Positions 23,638 to 34,689 are shown, counted from the stretch's first letter. The stretch: DNA of 64,000 nt from Dethiobacter sp. (GCA_018335875.1 JAGXRN010000009.1:18645-82644); one strand, 5' to 3'. Program-made: numbers and translations. The notes: a model not told the origin generated them from the letters alone.

Positions 23638-24618
23638 TCAACCTGTATCCGCATTCACTAAACCGAGGAACACACTGCGATCAAGCAACCGATCCCATTC
23701 CGTCCAACCGGTGGCATCACTCCCCCTGCTTACTACTTTGGCAAACTGGTTGAGTCTGGCTGAAGTCAGGTCTGCATGAAACAGTGCAAAGGCTTCAAAT
23801 GTCTTTGGCACCTCCGGTGAACCCCATTCTTTGTGTCCGTGATGACTCAATATCAAATGAGACAGTTCCATTCCCAGCTCTTCCGGGAAACAATCGATGA
23901 CAGCCAATTCTTTGTCTATCATTTCCTTTCCCAGTGAAATATGGCCAAGCAATTTCCCTCTGGTGGTTAGTTCAAAAGTAAGGCTGTTGACATCATATTC
24001 ATCGATCTTGCCTATATCATGCAAAAGTGCGCCGCTGTAGAGGAGTGAAGCGTTAAGATTGGGATATAAAGTTAAAATATGGCGGCAAAATGAGGCAACC
24101 TCCAGGGAATGTTCAAGCAATCCTCCCAGGTAATTATGGTGTACCGAGCGGGCTGCAGGCGCCTTTGCAAACCGGGATAAAAATTCCTCATCTTCAAAGA
24201 ACGCTCTCAGCAATCTCCCCAGGAAAGGATCGGCAACTGCGCCCAAAACATTATTTAATTCGGCAAGCATATCGCTCTCATCTCTTGGAGCTACTGCCTG
24301 AAAGTAGCGTCTTTCCGCATTGCTCACAGCCTCAAGGCTGTAGATAACCAGCTGCAAGCCCCTGTATTCGCCAACCTCGCCCCGCACATGCACAATATCG
24401 CCTGTTTTAAACTTGGAGGCCACTTCCGGCCCTTTTTCCCACACTACCGCACGGACAGTACCGGAAATATCCGCAAGCGTCATCCTCAGGAACTGCTCAC
24501 CTGAGCGGTTTGGCTGGTTAAAAGAGACAAGTGATTTTTCAGTGACGAGAAATTCGCTGTCCACAGCAACTCCAACTTTAAGATCTCTGACAAATTGCTT
24601 CAACTCACAGGCCTCCAT
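23638..24618 (-). CDS. yhaM: 3'-5' exoribonuclease YhaM-type (OB fold + HD)
   Basis: This 326-residue protein has an N-terminal OB-fold nucleic-acid-binding domain (about 10-95, GTVRAVVWEKG, GDIVHVRGEVGEYRG) and an HD phosphohydrolase domain (about 150-300) with HHNYLGGLLEHSLEV, LLHDIGK and LILSHHGHKEWG. The metal-binding His and Asp residues are intact. YhaM degrades RNA and single-stranded DNA 3' to 5' with Mn2+. ATG 24618 was chosen since the 30 upstream codons are not conserved-looking. Normal YhaM length is about 310-320. Confidence 0.9.
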   Translation of the reverse strand: MEACELKQFVRDLKVGVAVDSEFLVTEKSLVSFNQPNRSGEQFLRMTLADISGTVRAVVWEKGPEVASKFKTGDIVHVRGEVGEYRGLQLVIYSLEAVSNAERRYFQAVAPRDESDMLAELNNVLGAVADPFLGRLLRAFFEDEEFLSRFAKAPAARSVHHNYLGGLLEHSLEVASFCRHILTLYPNLNASLLYSGALLHDIGKIDEYDVNSLTFELTTRGKLLGHISLGKEMIDKELAVIDCFPEELGMELSHLILSHHGHKEWGSPEVPKTFEAFALFHADLTSARLNQFAKVVSRGSDATGWTEWDRLLDRSVFLGLVNADTG

Positions 24619-24710
24619 AACTCTTTCTTTGACACTATATTCCCCACAGCTGACGTTTTTCCTCTTTCGGAGAAGTAAATCAATAAAAACGAGCGGTCTT
24701 TTACACAAGA

Positions 24711-24734
24711 AAAAAAACCGGCCACCGGCCGGTT
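24711..24734 (-). terminator. Terminator after the MBL hydrolase gene
   Basis: On the minus strand AACCGGCC-GGT-GGCCGGTT is followed by a T run. It lies between the MBL gene and yhaM. Confidence 0.85.
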
Positions 24735-24882
24735 AAAATAGCGGATAGCGCGCTTCTTGCCACAGAATCCACACCATCCCACTCATAGTTTACCAAAGTT
24801 GCTTATACTAGTAAACTTTTTCCGAAAAATTCCATCACTTCATAAGATTTACTAAATTGCAGCTGAAAATATATTAATGCGG

Positions 24883-25755
24883 CTACAGCGCTGTGAATTT
24901 ACCGTGGCTGTTTGTGATTTTACCCATTTCTTTCAGTCGGGAAAGATGTTTTTGCAGAATGTTTTTTTCAAAGAATAAAAAAAGATAAAGCGGCTCCCTG
25001 TAGCGGGGGTAGATTAGCTTTTTACCCACCAACTCATCAAGTGAGCGTGGTTCTTTAAGTGCAGCCAGTATTGCTCTGTCGCGGCCTGCAAAAAACGCGG
25101 CATAATCAGTCAGCCTGCGTTCAATATTGTCCGCAAAGTAACCTTCACCATGACCTGAAAGAAAATGACCGGCATCAAGATTCATCACTTTAAGTATGGA
25201 TTTCTCAAATGCATCCAGATCAGACCTCTCATGGGCATACCACGGCCCAAAGGAGGTAAGGTCGATGTCAGCGCCAATCAGCAGGCCGCTCTTTTCTTCA
25301 TAAAAGCAGCAGTGGCCGGGAGAGTGTCCAGGTGTATGAATGACACGCAGCTTTGTGCGGCCAAAATCAAAAATCTCACCATCCAGGAAAGTACCGTCAA
25401 CCCTCGATTCACGGTAGCCGGCATTGGCGAATATGGGCTGGGCCTGCTCCGGGGTGAAGCTGTCAAACCCGGTAAACTTCAGGAATTCCTGGCGCGAGAG
25501 AATCGGCAGCTTATCTTCCTCATGACAAAACACCTGCGCTTTGGGAAACATGCCGTTGCCTCTTATGTGATCGGCATGGAAATGGGAGTTTAGCAGTATA
25601 TCCACTCTCCCCGCCAGGGGAGCAAGCGCATCTTTGCCTGCCGCGCTGTCAATCAGCGCACATACTTCATCCTTGATGTATACACAGTTGCAGTAAGGGA
25701 AAAGCCCGCGGTTGTTTCCGGGCACCAGGTATATTGTGTCGGTGATTTTCAGCAT
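24883..25755 (-). CDS. MBL-fold metallohydrolase
   Basis: This is a 290-residue enzyme. The zinc motif is SHFHADHIRGNG, with further ligands in HTPGHSPGHCC and ADIDLTSFGPW and SGHGEGYF at the ends of strands. This is the glyoxalase-II-like hydrolase subfamily. The C-terminal 60 residues add a helical winged-type tail (LSRLKEMGKITNSHGKF), seen in MBL proteins of unknown substrate. ATG 25755 follows AGGGAGGAAAT. It directly follows metF on the same strand but after a terminator, so it is a separate unit. No substrate can be named. Confidence 0.88.
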   Translation of the reverse strand: MLKITDTIYLVPGNNRGLFPYCNCVYIKDEVCALIDSAAGKDALAPLAGRVDILLNSHFHADHIRGNGMFPKAQVFCHEEDKLPILSRQEFLKFTGFDSFTPEQAQPIFANAGYRESRVDGTFLDGEIFDFGRTKLRVIHTPGHSPGHCCFYEEKSGLLIGADIDLTSFGPWYAHERSDLDAFEKSILKVMNLDAGHFLSGHGEGYFADNIERRLTDYAAFFAGRDRAILAALKEPRSLDELVGKKLIYPRYREPLYLFLFFEKNILQKHLSRLKEMGKITNSHGKFTAL

Positions 25756-25775
25756 ATTTCCTCCCTGAAAAAAGG

Positions 25776-25802
25776 CGGCCTGACCCGTAGGGAGTCAGAC
25801 CG
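25776..25802 (-). terminator. Terminator after metF
   Basis: A stem CGGTCTGAC/GTCAGGCCG on the minus strand, with a 9-base loop and T-rich tail, ends the Wood-Ljungdahl operon. Confidence 0.8.
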
Positions 25803-25821
25803 TTTTTTTGTAAATAAATTG

Positions 25822-26739
25822 CTAAAACTTAGGTCTTGGCAAAAGCCCGGCACGAGTCACAATTTCCGGCACGATTTCTTCCCAGGCTACGGCCATGATG
25901 TGGACGCCTGCCACTCCTTCGACATTCTTTAAATGTTCAATGGTTTCTACGCAAATCTGAATTCCTTCTTCTTTTTTGTTGGCAGCGCCCTTCATGCGTT
26001 CCAGAACCTCATCGGGGACAATCATCCCTGACACATTGTTCTTCATATAGCGCGCTGCGCCCAGTGATTTCATGGGGATTACGCCTGCCAGGATGGGAAC
26101 CTTTTTATGGATGCCCAGTTCTCTTACTTTTTCCATCCAGCGTTCAAAGCGCTCCATGTCAAAGATGGCCTGTGTCTGAAGGAAGTCGATTCCCGCCTCC
26201 ACCTTTTTTGCCAGGCGGTAGGCACGATACTCAAAGGGGTCTGCAAACGGGTTTTCCACAGCGCCAATTAAGATGTTGATAGGCGCTTCCAGCTTTTCTC
26301 CTCCGGCAAAGACCTGCTCATCGCGCATATTTTTCAGCATGCGGATTAGCTGCATGGAGTCGATGTCATTGACATTCTTGGCCTGCGGTTCATTGCCAAA
26401 CTTGGCATGGTCGCCCTGCAGGCAGAGGATGTTCTTGATGCCCAGCGCCACAGCACCCAGCACATCGCTTTGGATGGCGATGCGGTTGCGGTCGCGGCAG
26501 GTGATTTGGATGATGGGGTCAAGGCCCATGTGGACAAGCATGGCGCCGCAGGCGATGCTGGAGGTGCGGACAATAGCTGTCTGATTGTCAGTGAGGTTGT
26601 AGGCGTCCACATATTCTCTCATCATCTCGGCATGATGCTCTACTTTTTCTCCTTCAGCGCTTTTTGGGGGTCCCAGTTCGCCGGTTACCACAAAAGCGCC
26701 GCTCTTTAAAACCTTTTCAAGATTGCTTCCTGCTATCAC
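25822..26739 (-). CDS. metF: Methylenetetrahydrofolate reductase, catalytic subunit
   Basis: This 305-residue FAD TIM-barrel enzyme reduces 5,10-methylene-THF to 5-methyl-THF, the last step of the methyl branch. Motifs seen are VVTGELGPPKSAEG near the N-terminus, SIACGAMLVHM and QITCRDRNRIAIQ, and GIDFLQTQAIFDMERF. The GTG at 26739 overlaps the metV stop as GTGA. The pairing with MetV defines the acetogen-type enzyme, in which a second flavin or iron-sulfur partner supplies electrons. It is the last gene of the operon. Confidence 0.94.
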   Translation of the reverse strand: MIAGSNLEKVLKSGAFVVTGELGPPKSAEGEKVEHHAEMMREYVDAYNLTDNQTAIVRTSSIACGAMLVHMGLDPIIQITCRDRNRIAIQSDVLGAVALGIKNILCLQGDHAKFGNEPQAKNVNDIDSMQLIRMLKNMRDEQVFAGGEKLEAPINILIGAVENPFADPFEYRAYRLAKKVEAGIDFLQTQAIFDMERFERWMEKVRELGIHKKVPILAGVIPMKSLGAARYMKNNVSGMIVPDEVLERMKGAANKKEEGIQICVETIEHLKNVEGVAGVHIMAVAWEEIVPEIVTRAGLLPRPKF

Positions 26740-27404
26740 AGTTTTACATCCTCCCTCACCATTTTTCTCGGCCCACCGGAGTGAGTCGTCGACCAGTCCT
26801 TGGGAGGTTTGATTTCAGCTAACGCGTCCAGCTTGCCAAACTTCTCCAGACGCTCATAAATTAAATTCCAGCCGCAGTCCACGTCTTTGCTGATTTCACA
26901 TTTGCCGTATTGTGAACCGCCGCACGGTCCGTTGAGCATACTCTTGGAACAGCGGGCGATAGGACAGATACCCATTGTCTCCTCAAGCACACAATTTCCG
27001 CAGCCCAGGCAGTTTTCCATCCAGACGCCCTGCTGCACCGGCAGTCCCATAAAAGTTGTATTGATGCCGGGCAGGGTCAGTTTATCCTGGTAGTGCATAT
27101 TCATTGTCTGCACACCCACACCACAGGCCAGAGAGACTATAACGTCGGCTGCTTCAACTCCTTTGCGTGTTGACTCCAGGAACTCAAACTCACACTGCCT
27201 CTCCACGGTATGGCTTTCCACCTCTACCGCTTTACCGGCTTTTTTGCGTGCCAGTGAAATGGCCAGGGCAGTTTCACGGGCTTCTTTGTCGCCGCCGGCC
27301 ATGCAGACTGTTACACATTCGCCACAGCCAAGCACAAGCACTTTCTCATATTTTTCAACCGCCTTCAGGATTTCCTGCAGGGGTTTACGTTCGCCGACGA
27401 TCAT
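26736..27404 (-). CDS. metV: Methylenetetrahydrofolate reductase, MetV zinc/iron-sulfur subunit
   Basis: This is a 222-residue accessory subunit. Cysteine clusters are GCGECVTVCMAGG (about 26-34), ENCLGCGNCVLEET, GICPIARCSKS and GPCGGSQYGKC, followed by DCGW. These bind [4Fe-4S] and zinc and pass electrons to the MetF flavin. ATG 27404 overlaps the upstream stop as ATGA, and the metF start overlaps the metV stop, so the three genes are translationally coupled. In Moorella MetV sits in a large complex with HdrABC and MvhD. Confidence 0.93.
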   Translation of the reverse strand: MIVGERKPLQEILKAVEKYEKVLVLGCGECVTVCMAGGDKEARETALAISLARKKAGKAVEVESHTVERQCEFEFLESTRKGVEAADVIVSLACGVGVQTMNMHYQDKLTLPGINTTFMGLPVQQGVWMENCLGCGNCVLEETMGICPIARCSKSMLNGPCGGSQYGKCEISKDVDCGWNLIYERLEKFGKLDALAEIKPPKDWSTTHSGGPRKMVREDVKL

Positions 27405-29497
27405 TTACTTTCACCTCCCCCGCCAATTTCAGCTACATTTTTAGCTTTAGCAAGGAAACTTTCAGCCGTCTGGGCGAAGTTCCTGACCTCGTCCGGGGCA
27501 AGATTAAGATGTTCCACACGCTCCTGGGCAAGGCCAAGTTCAGCGATGATTTCTTTGGCACGCATTACGCGCTGGCCGGCCCATTTGGCAACATCACGGT
27601 ACGAGCACTCTTCTTCCTGCTCGCAGCCTGCAACAAACACAGCCTCGGCTCCAAGTTCAAGCGCCTGCAGCATATTTACAACCTCGACCTTGGCAACGCA
27701 GGGTACGCGCACCACAGCAAGGTTTGCAGGCCGGCCGTTATTCAGGTACTCAAGAAAACTCTGCTCGGCGAAAGCGCCGTAGCTGCAGCAGAATACCACA
27801 GCAGCAGGCCCGTTTTGCTGTGCCGACTTGACTGCTTCTTCCAACCTGTCCAGGGATGCCTGTGCGTAGTAGTTGCGGAAACGGATAGCACTCGCCGGGC
27901 AGATACCCACGCAGAGCCCGCAGGCCTGGCACTCTACATTGCGGATGGTGAATATACCGTTCTCGTCAATGCTTGGCACGCCATAGGGGCAGGTGCGCAG
28001 GCAGGTAAGACAGACAGCACACAGTTCATCGATGCATTCAGCACCTGCTGCACAATCCATGCAGCGCCTGCTCTCACAGAGAGCCATCTGCTCGGTGTAG
28101 CCGGTTTCGGCGTGTTCAAAATGGGTCTTGCGGGTTTTGGCATCAAGCAGAGGTACAGAAACACGCTCCACAAGCTTTACTTTTTCAATTGTAGTAGCCG
28201 ACAGCCCATCAAACGTTGTAAATTGTTCCACTTTATCAGCATCAAAGGGTACGCCATCAAGGTGAGCCTTCACAGCCAAAGCAGTTTTGCGCCCTGTGGA
28301 CATGGCCTTGACAGCGGAGCCGGGGCCAAATACCAGTTCACCGCAGGCAAATACGCCGGGGCGCGTAGTCTGCAGGGTGCGGGCATCAAATTTGATAATT
28401 CCCCGCTCCGTGAGCTCAATACCAAACTCTTTCAGGTAAGACAGGTTGTCGTTGCCCTGCCCGATAGCAAAAATGACAGTATTGCCGTCAACAAGCTGGC
28501 ATGTGTCACCCAGTTTGGGGCTGAAGCGTTTCTGCTCATCGAATACTGACAGGCATTCCTGCACTTCCAGCCCTGTAATATTGCCGGACCCATCGAGTGT
28601 TATTTCCTTGGGTCCCCAGCCGGGAAACATCTCAACTCCTTCGTCGATGGCCTCTTCTATTTCCCATTCAAAGGCCGGCATTTCTTCGCGGCACTCCAGG
28701 CAACCCAATTTAACCTCTTTTGCACCGCAGCGCAGTGCCGTCCGCGCCACGTCCATGGCGACATTTCCACCGCCGATTACGATTACACGACGGCCGGGTT
28801 CAAACTTAAACCCGTTAAACTTGGCATCATGCAAAAAGGGCAGGGCAAGCATTACGCCTTTGGCGTTATTGCCGGGAATGGGAATGGCACGGCTGACGGG
28901 CAGGCCCATGGCCAGCACCACAGCCTGATAATCTTTTGCTAAATCATCAATGCTGAAATCTTTGCCAAGTTCAGTGCCTGTCTTTATTTCCACACCAAGG
29001 CCGGCTACCTGGGCCACATCCCTGCGCAGCCACTCCATAGGCAGGCGATAGTGGGGGATGTAGCTTGCTACGGCGCCTCCGCATTCTGCGGTGCGCTCAA
29101 AGACAGTTACTGCAAAGCCCATTTGCGCCAGTTCTCTGGCTACCATCAGGCCGCCCGGGCCGCCTCCCACCACTGCCACTTTTTCGGGGCGGCTGGTCTC
29201 AACTTTTTTAACTTCCGGCCAGCTTCCGTTTTCCACAGCAAAGCGCTTAAGCGCCCGGATGGAGACTGCCCCATCCACGTCCTTGCGCCGGCACTCATCC
29301 TCACAGGGATGAGCACAGATCATGCCGCAGACTGCTGATAGCGGGTTTATTTTCATAATCGCTTCCAGCGCCGAGGTATGGTTTCCGACGGCGATTTGCC
29401 GTACGTACTCCTGGACGTCAGTATTGATAGGGCAGCCTGCCTGGCAGGGAGGATACTCCGGCAGCAAAGTTGCCGCGTTGTTTTTTACTTTACTCAA
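27401..29497 (-). CDS. Fused GltD-type flavoprotein, ferredoxin and MvhD-like subunit (MTHFR partner)
   Basis: This is a 698-residue protein with three modules. Residues 1-90 hold an iron-sulfur domain (PCQAGCPINTDVQEY, CGMICAHPCEDECRR). Residues 100-430 form a glutamate-synthase-small-subunit fold with FAD (VVGGGPGGL) and NAD(P) (VIGGGNVAMDV) sites. Residues 485-560 carry two [4Fe-4S] motifs (CAVCLTCLRTCP, CQACGLCVGICP). The last about 125 residues look like MvhD (AAVVFCCSYGAF, FVAGCEQEEEC, LAPDE). TTG 29497 follows AGGAGGAGG. Coupled to metVF, it probably supplies electrons to the reductase. The electron source and any bifurcation are inferred. Confidence 0.87.
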   Translation of the reverse strand: MSKVKNNAATLLPEYPPCQAGCPINTDVQEYVRQIAVGNHTSALEAIMKINPLSAVCGMICAHPCEDECRRKDVDGAVSIRALKRFAVENGSWPEVKKVETSRPEKVAVVGGGPGGLMVARELAQMGFAVTVFERTAECGGAVASYIPHYRLPMEWLRRDVAQVAGLGVEIKTGTELGKDFSIDDLAKDYQAVVLAMGLPVSRAIPIPGNNAKGVMLALPFLHDAKFNGFKFEPGRRVIVIGGGNVAMDVARTALRCGAKEVKLGCLECREEMPAFEWEIEEAIDEGVEMFPGWGPKEITLDGSGNITGLEVQECLSVFDEQKRFSPKLGDTCQLVDGNTVIFAIGQGNDNLSYLKEFGIELTERGIIKFDARTLQTTRPGVFACGELVFGPGSAVKAMSTGRKTALAVKAHLDGVPFDADKVEQFTTFDGLSATTIEKVKLVERVSVPLLDAKTRKTHFEHAETGYTEQMALCESRRCMDCAAGAECIDELCAVCLTCLRTCPYGVPSIDENGIFTIRNVECQACGLCVGICPASAIRFRNYYAQASLDRLEEAVKSAQQNGPAAVVFCCSYGAFAEQSFLEYLNNGRPANLAVVRVPCVAKVEVVNMLQALELGAEAVFVAGCEQEEECSYRDVAKWAGQRVMRAKEIIAELGLAQERVEHLNLAPDEVRNFAQTAESFLAKAKNVAEIGGGGESK

Positions 29498-29521
29498 ATG
29501 GCCCTCCTCCTTACAGCAGTA

Positions 29522-30325
<804 letters not shown>

Positions 30326-30340
30326 CTATCATTAAATGGT

Positions 30341-30371
30341 GCGGCCGTACAGTTTTCGGCCGTACGGCCGC
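30341..30371 (-). promoter_or_regulatory. Intra-operon hairpin between acsD and acsE
   Basis: GCGGCCGTAC (30341-30350) and GTACGGCCGC (30362-30371) form a 10-bp perfect stem with an 11-base loop and no T run. It is more likely an mRNA stability or processing element than a terminator. Confidence 0.6.
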
Positions 30372-30384
30372 GTTAGGTCCCAAA

Positions 30385-31359
30385 CTAAAGTTCGGCCTTA
30401 ACCATGAGCTCGTCGATATTCTGTTTGATAAGCGCCGCCGCTTTGGGGTGGCGCATAACAACGATGCCCATCCCGGCCTGTATCAGGGACATGGCGGTGG
30501 TTGCTTCCCACAGAATACCGCGGCCTTCCTGTTCACCCCAACCGGGATAATCTTCCACAGAAGCATTGGCTTCTTTAACACGCCAGACTTCATAGCCGAC
30601 GTTGCCAATCATGGGCATACCCAGCATTGTGTCACCCTGCAGGGCGCCGTTGCGGGCGCGCTCCATGATGGAGTAGCCGTATTCCAGGCCGTAGCCCATC
30701 GCGGCAATGGTTGGATCAATTACGATGCGCTTGGCAGGCAGGTTCATTTCAGTGATAAGAATGTTCAACTGTTTACAGATGTTGATATCAATGGGTGATT
30801 GAGCAATAATGTTGTGCTTGTGAACCATACAGGCCGCTGTCAGGGACTTGTAGTTCTCCTGTTCAGCAACGCCGAGAAGAAGGTTTTCACCTGCTGCCGC
30901 CTCAGCGACGGCGGGCATGACAAGATTGTCTTTTTCCGGCTTGCCACAGCCGATAATCACCAGCGGGCAGCCAACGGCAGCCAGCACATCTTTTACAACC
31001 TTTACGCAATCTTCGGGAGAAGCATCAGAAACATCGGGATCAGCGCTGCGCAGGCGGAGCACTATCAGATCTGCGCCGAATTCCTCCACGCATTTTTTCG
31101 CCCAGGCTGCCGCGTTGCCGTAGACATCACCATAAAAAGCATCAAAGCAGGCATTCCAATCTGTGGGTGCAGAGTCCCAGACCTCCAGGGCCACCACGGG
31201 ACGGTTAGGGGTTTCACCCTCATAATGTTGGAAGGGCAGAGCGGCTTCGCCGCCTACTGTAATGGTGTAAGCACGGGTGCCTCCCTGATCTTTGGTAGCG
31301 CCAAGGACCACCTCTCCTACCTTACTTCTATACCTTTCTTTCACTGCAATAAAAGCCAT
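30385..31359 (-). CDS. acsD: Corrinoid/iron-sulfur protein, small subunit
   Basis: This 324-residue TIM-barrel subunit pairs with AcsC to form the corrinoid protein carrying methyl groups to acetyl-CoA synthase. Seen are [19 protein letters not shown] near the N-terminus, [25 protein letters not shown] as the barrel strand, and [22 protein letters not shown] 31359 follows AAAGGAGAGTACC. Length agrees with the 34 kDa subunit of known acetogens. It follows acsV by 16 bases. Confidence 0.95.
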   Translation of the reverse strand: MAFIAVKERYRSKVGEVVLGATKDQGGTRAYTITVGGEAALPFQHYEGETPNRPVVALEVWDSAPTDWNACFDAFYGDVYGNAAAWAKKCVEEFGADLIVLRLRSADPDVSDASPEDCVKVVKDVLAAVGCPLVIIGCGKPEKDNLVMPAVAEAAAGENLLLGVAEQENYKSLTAACMVHKHNIIAQSPIDINICKQLNILITEMNLPAKRIVIDPTIAAMGYGLEYGYSIMERARNGALQGDTMLGMPMIGNVGYEVWRVKEANASVEDYPGWGEQEGRGILWEATTAMSLIQAGMGIVVMRHPKAAALIKQNIDELMVKAEL

Positions 31360-31375
31360 GAGGTACTCTCCTTTC

Positions 31376-33286
31376 TTATGCTTTATTAACGACTGTGACC
31401 GTGGGAAACAGGTTCATATCGGTGTGCGGCAGAAAGAGTGCGGATACAAACTCCTCCATGAATTCATTTCCCGCGGAAAGCTCAATGTAAGTCATTTTTT
31501 TACCCAGTTCCTGCGCTTCACGGTAGGCATCCTGGGAAAGAAGGGCCAGCCTTGACCCTTTTACTGAAGAGTTGCCGATAAAGACATACTTTTCGGCGGG
31601 TAAATCGGGAAGCAGCCCGATGCCTATGGCATCACGGATATTGATATAGTTGCCAAAGCCTCCGGCGATCAGCACTTTGTCGATGGCTGACTCTTCAAGC
31701 GACACAGCTTTCAGCAGGCAGCGGATTCCGGCATAGACAGCTCCTTTGGCACGCAGCAGGTTCTTAACATCATTCTCAGTGATGACGATATCTTTGCCGC
31801 ATTCAGTTACATCACCGGGGACCAGCACAAATTCGTAGCCGTCGTCTCCCTCGCGCATGCGCGGGGTGTTGATGTCAGATTGCATTTTGCCCGCCCTGTC
31901 AATGATTCCTGTCTCGCGGAACTTGGCCAGGCAGTCTATCAGGCCTGAGCCACAGATACCCATGGGTTTCATCTTGCCGATAGTGGACACTTCCACTTCA
32001 AAAGTCTCAGGGTCGATCACAACGTGTTCAATGGCGCCTTTCATAGCCCGCATGCCAAACGTTATACCGCCTCCCTCAAAGGCAGGGCCGGCGGAGCAGG
32101 CGGCGGTTACAAGCCAGTCTTTGTTGCCAAGCACCATTTCGCCGTTTGTGCCGATATCGATAAAGAGGATTATTTCATCAGCTTTGGCCATGTTGGTCAG
32201 AAGCGTCCCGGAGACGATGTCCCCCCCTACATAAGAAGCGACAGAGGGGAAGCAGGCTATAAAAGCGTTTTGATTAATATTGAGCCCAAGGTCAGCAGCA
32301 CTTACGGGCGGTGTGCTCGCCGCCAGCGGGATATAGGGTTCCAGGCGGATATATTTTGGTGTCAGGCCAAGGAACAGGTGGGTCATGGTTGTGTTCCCCG
32401 CCACCATCACCATGTGCACATCATCGCCGCTGACATGTCCTTGCGCCAGAAGATCGTCAATAAGCTGGTTGATGGTACTGATTACAGCCTTGTGCAAATC
32501 CTGCAGGCCGTCTACCTTTTCAGACGCATGGATCATCCGTGTTATTACATCGTCACCATAGCGGGCCTGCTTGTTATACGTCCCTTTTTTACCCAGGGTC
32601 ATTCCGGTCTCCAGGTCTATCAGGTAAACTACCACAGTGGTTGTGCCAATATCGACGGCAAGTCCGAACGACTGCCGCGAAGAGTGCCCTTGTTCCAGAT
32701 GCACAATATCAGCGCAACCGTTTAGCTGCGCCACAGTTGCCGTCACATTCCAGTCACCTGCGCGGAGGATGTCAGCAAGCGTCCGCAGCGTGTTAAGCCC
32801 GATGTGGATATCATTGCAGTCCACTTCGCTACGCAGGGCCGCCTGCAGGCGGGTGAGGTCGGAGGCATTCTCGATCAGTGTGGGCGCACTCAGTGACAGT
32901 TTGAATTTGCGGCAAAGCGGCTGCAGTGGATAGCCTTCAGCCAGCTCTTCATCTTTTTCCACCAGGATTTCTTTTTCACCAAGCAGGACTTTATGCTCGT
33001 CCAGCCGGGAATCTCTGGGGATTTCGATAACAACATTGCCGTCCACCACAGTCTGGCAGGCCAGGACAAGTCCGGCCTGGCGCGCCTTGGCGGAAATATT
33101 GCCTTTACCTTTCAGCTTGACCCGGCCGTCCTTCACCTTTACCAGGCAGCGCCCACAGGTTCCTTCGCCACCGCAATTGCTCTTTAGTTCCACTCCTGCA
33201 TAGGAAGCGGCGCGGAGCAGCGAGGTCCCGGGCTCTACATGTGCTACCAGGTTATCGGGAAAAAAGAGGACCGAAACTTTATTCAT
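31376..33286 (-). CDS. acsV: Corrinoid activation protein (ASKHA domain, [2Fe-2S])
   Basis: This 636-residue reductive activator returns oxidised cobalt to the Co(I) state using ATP. The N-terminus holds a plant-type [2Fe-2S] domain with [17 protein letters not shown] and VLACQTVV. The C-terminal part is an ASKHA/RACE ATPase: [42 protein letters not shown] and [13 protein letters not shown] 33286 with an AGGTGA site is preferred over the GTG nine bases upstream. It lies between acsC and acsD, as in Moorella. The spacing of 14-16 bases on each side shows a tight operon. Confidence 0.94.
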   Translation of the reverse strand: MNKVSVLFFPDNLVAHVEPGTSLLRAASYAGVELKSNCGGEGTCGRCLVKVKDGRVKLKGKGNISAKARQAGLVLACQTVVDGNVVIEIPRDSRLDEHKVLLGEKEILVEKDEELAEGYPLQPLCRKFKLSLSAPTLIENASDLTRLQAALRSEVDCNDIHIGLNTLRTLADILRAGDWNVTATVAQLNGCADIVHLEQGHSSRQSFGLAVDIGTTTVVVYLIDLETGMTLGKKGTYNKQARYGDDVITRMIHASEKVDGLQDLHKAVISTINQLIDDLLAQGHVSGDDVHMVMVAGNTTMTHLFLGLTPKYIRLEPYIPLAASTPPVSAADLGLNINQNAFIACFPSVASYVGGDIVSGTLLTNMAKADEIILFIDIGTNGEMVLGNKDWLVTAACSAGPAFEGGGITFGMRAMKGAIEHVVIDPETFEVEVSTIGKMKPMGICGSGLIDCLAKFRETGIIDRAGKMQSDINTPRMREGDDGYEFVLVPGDVTECGKDIVITENDVKNLLRAKGAVYAGIRCLLKAVSLEESAIDKVLIAGGFGNYINIRDAIGIGLLPDLPAEKYVFIGNSSVKGSRLALLSQDAYREAQELGKKMTYIELSAGNEFMEEFVSALFLPHTDMNLFPTVTVVNKA

Positions 33287-33300
33287 AGTTGTCACCTATT

Positions 33301-34629
33301 CTATGCAAAATTAGATTTTGCGAATTTTGGAATACCGGAGGCTTCACGCGGACCGACCATGATCTTCCAACCCGTGGCTTCTTCGGTGCTGCCGGAAAGT
33401 ACAGCCACGTAACCGGGAAGGACCAGTGTCTTGTGGTTAACCTTGGACTCCATATCGTTTAGTTTCAGAGCTTTGCCAATAGACTCGCCTGTAAGCTTGC
33501 CTGCGGCCCAGGCGGTGAGGACTGAGATGCCGTCTGTGTTGACAGGTACTATATAGGCAGGCACCTTGCTGCTTTCAACTTCACCCTCCACGATAAAATA
33601 AGTGAGTGAGAAGTTGGTAGTGATATAGACGGGTGAATCCGGAGTCACATCGCCCACGGCTACAGCCTTGGCTTCTACCTGGATTGGTTTTTGCGGGTCT
33701 GTAAAGAGGTTCTGGCGCCAGGACAGAAGCGGCAGCAGCTGCTCTTTTTTGGCAGCCTTCATGACGACAAGGCCGGCATACTTGGAGAGATAAACTCCTG
33801 CCTGTACAACTTCCTCAAAGGGGTCATCCTTGCTTGTAAAAGCCATTGCAGCGTAACCAAAGGGGCGGAAACGCTTGCGGACAGCCGAGCGGCGCATCTG
33901 CGTCAGATCGGTCAGCACCTGGGATGTTTCCCTGCTGCCGCTGTCAAGAACTAATTCCTTGTAGCCAAGCTTTGTTATTTTCTCAACCAACTCGGACAGG
34001 TCGTCCAGTCCGTTGCCTTTAACAGCCAGCGGGCACGCATACTTTTGTGCCAGTGCAGTCATTGCCTCATAGTTATCATTGGTGGCGGCATAAACAAGGG
34101 GTTTACCGGCGGCCACCGCAGATAAAGCGGCTTCCATGGCGGCCATATCTTCGCTGATGAGCACCATCGGCCTCTTTGTACCGGCAGCCACAGCTTCGGC
34201 AGCGGCCTTAAATTTGGCAGCGTCACCGGAGGCATTCTTCAGTGCCACCATGTCAGTGATAAAGCGTAAGCCCACGCGCTCGAATTCCAGGCCGGTGTAT
34301 TCAGCAACTCTGGCTGCAACATCCTCCGTGTCGGAAATCTCTACCGCAATGGCGGTGGGATGATAAAAACGCTTGTCGTGGCGGAACAGTTCAGTTTCAT
34401 CACCGAGTTCCACTGTGGTGTCGCCGACCCCCACTTTTACCAGGCGAATCGGCGGGGCGGCGGCGGCGCCCAGCGCCTCCTTGGCAGCTTCAGATACATG
34501 CGGGCATTTCTCCAGAGAGGCCTTACCGGCAGCCATAGCCATGGCAAATGCCAGGCAGGTGGGAAAACCGCAGTCACCGGTGTTGGTTTTGGGCAGCTGT
34601 TTGTAGATCTCAAGACCTGTTAAACCCAT
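33301..34629 (-). CDS. acsC: Corrinoid/iron-sulfur protein, large subunit
   Basis: This 442-residue subunit carries the corrinoid and a [4Fe-4S] cluster. The cluster ligands are visible in TNTGDCGFPTCLAFAM and, further on, KCPH. A central TIM barrel and C-terminal corrinoid-binding domain follow (TGWKIMVGPREASGIPKFAKS at the very end, which caps the cofactor). ATG 34629 follows AAAGGAGAAG. It hands the methyl group to AcsB. A hairpin stands between acsB and this gene. Confidence 0.95.
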   Translation of the reverse strand: MGLTGLEIYKQLPKTNTGDCGFPTCLAFAMAMAAGKASLEKCPHVSEAAKEALGAAAAPPIRLVKVGVGDTTVELGDETELFRHDKRFYHPTAIAVEISDTEDVAARVAEYTGLEFERVGLRFITDMVALKNASGDAAKFKAAAEAVAAGTKRPMVLISEDMAAMEAALSAVAAGKPLVYAATNDNYEAMTALAQKYACPLAVKGNGLDDLSELVEKITKLGYKELVLDSGSRETSQVLTDLTQMRRSAVRKRFRPFGYAAMAFTSKDDPFEEVVQAGVYLSKYAGLVVMKAAKKEQLLPLLSWRQNLFTDPQKPIQVEAKAVAVGDVTPDSPVYITTNFSLTYFIVEGEVESSKVPAYIVPVNTDGISVLTAWAAGKLTGESIGKALKLNDMESKVNHKTLVLPGYVAVLSGSTEEATGWKIMVGPREASGIPKFAKSNFA

Positions 34630-34689
34630 AATTACTTCTCCTTTCCCTCGGATATGATTTTTAAGCGATTAACTGATGTTAAAAATTCT

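Noticed and set aside
27167..28549. 460-codon plus-strand open frame over metV and the GltD/MvhD fusion
   Set aside because: It is antisense to two clearly real genes, has no family motifs and unusual composition; a mirror of the codon bias opposite.
32024..32725. 233-codon plus-strand frame over acsV
   Set aside because: Antisense shadow of the activation protein; no independent support.
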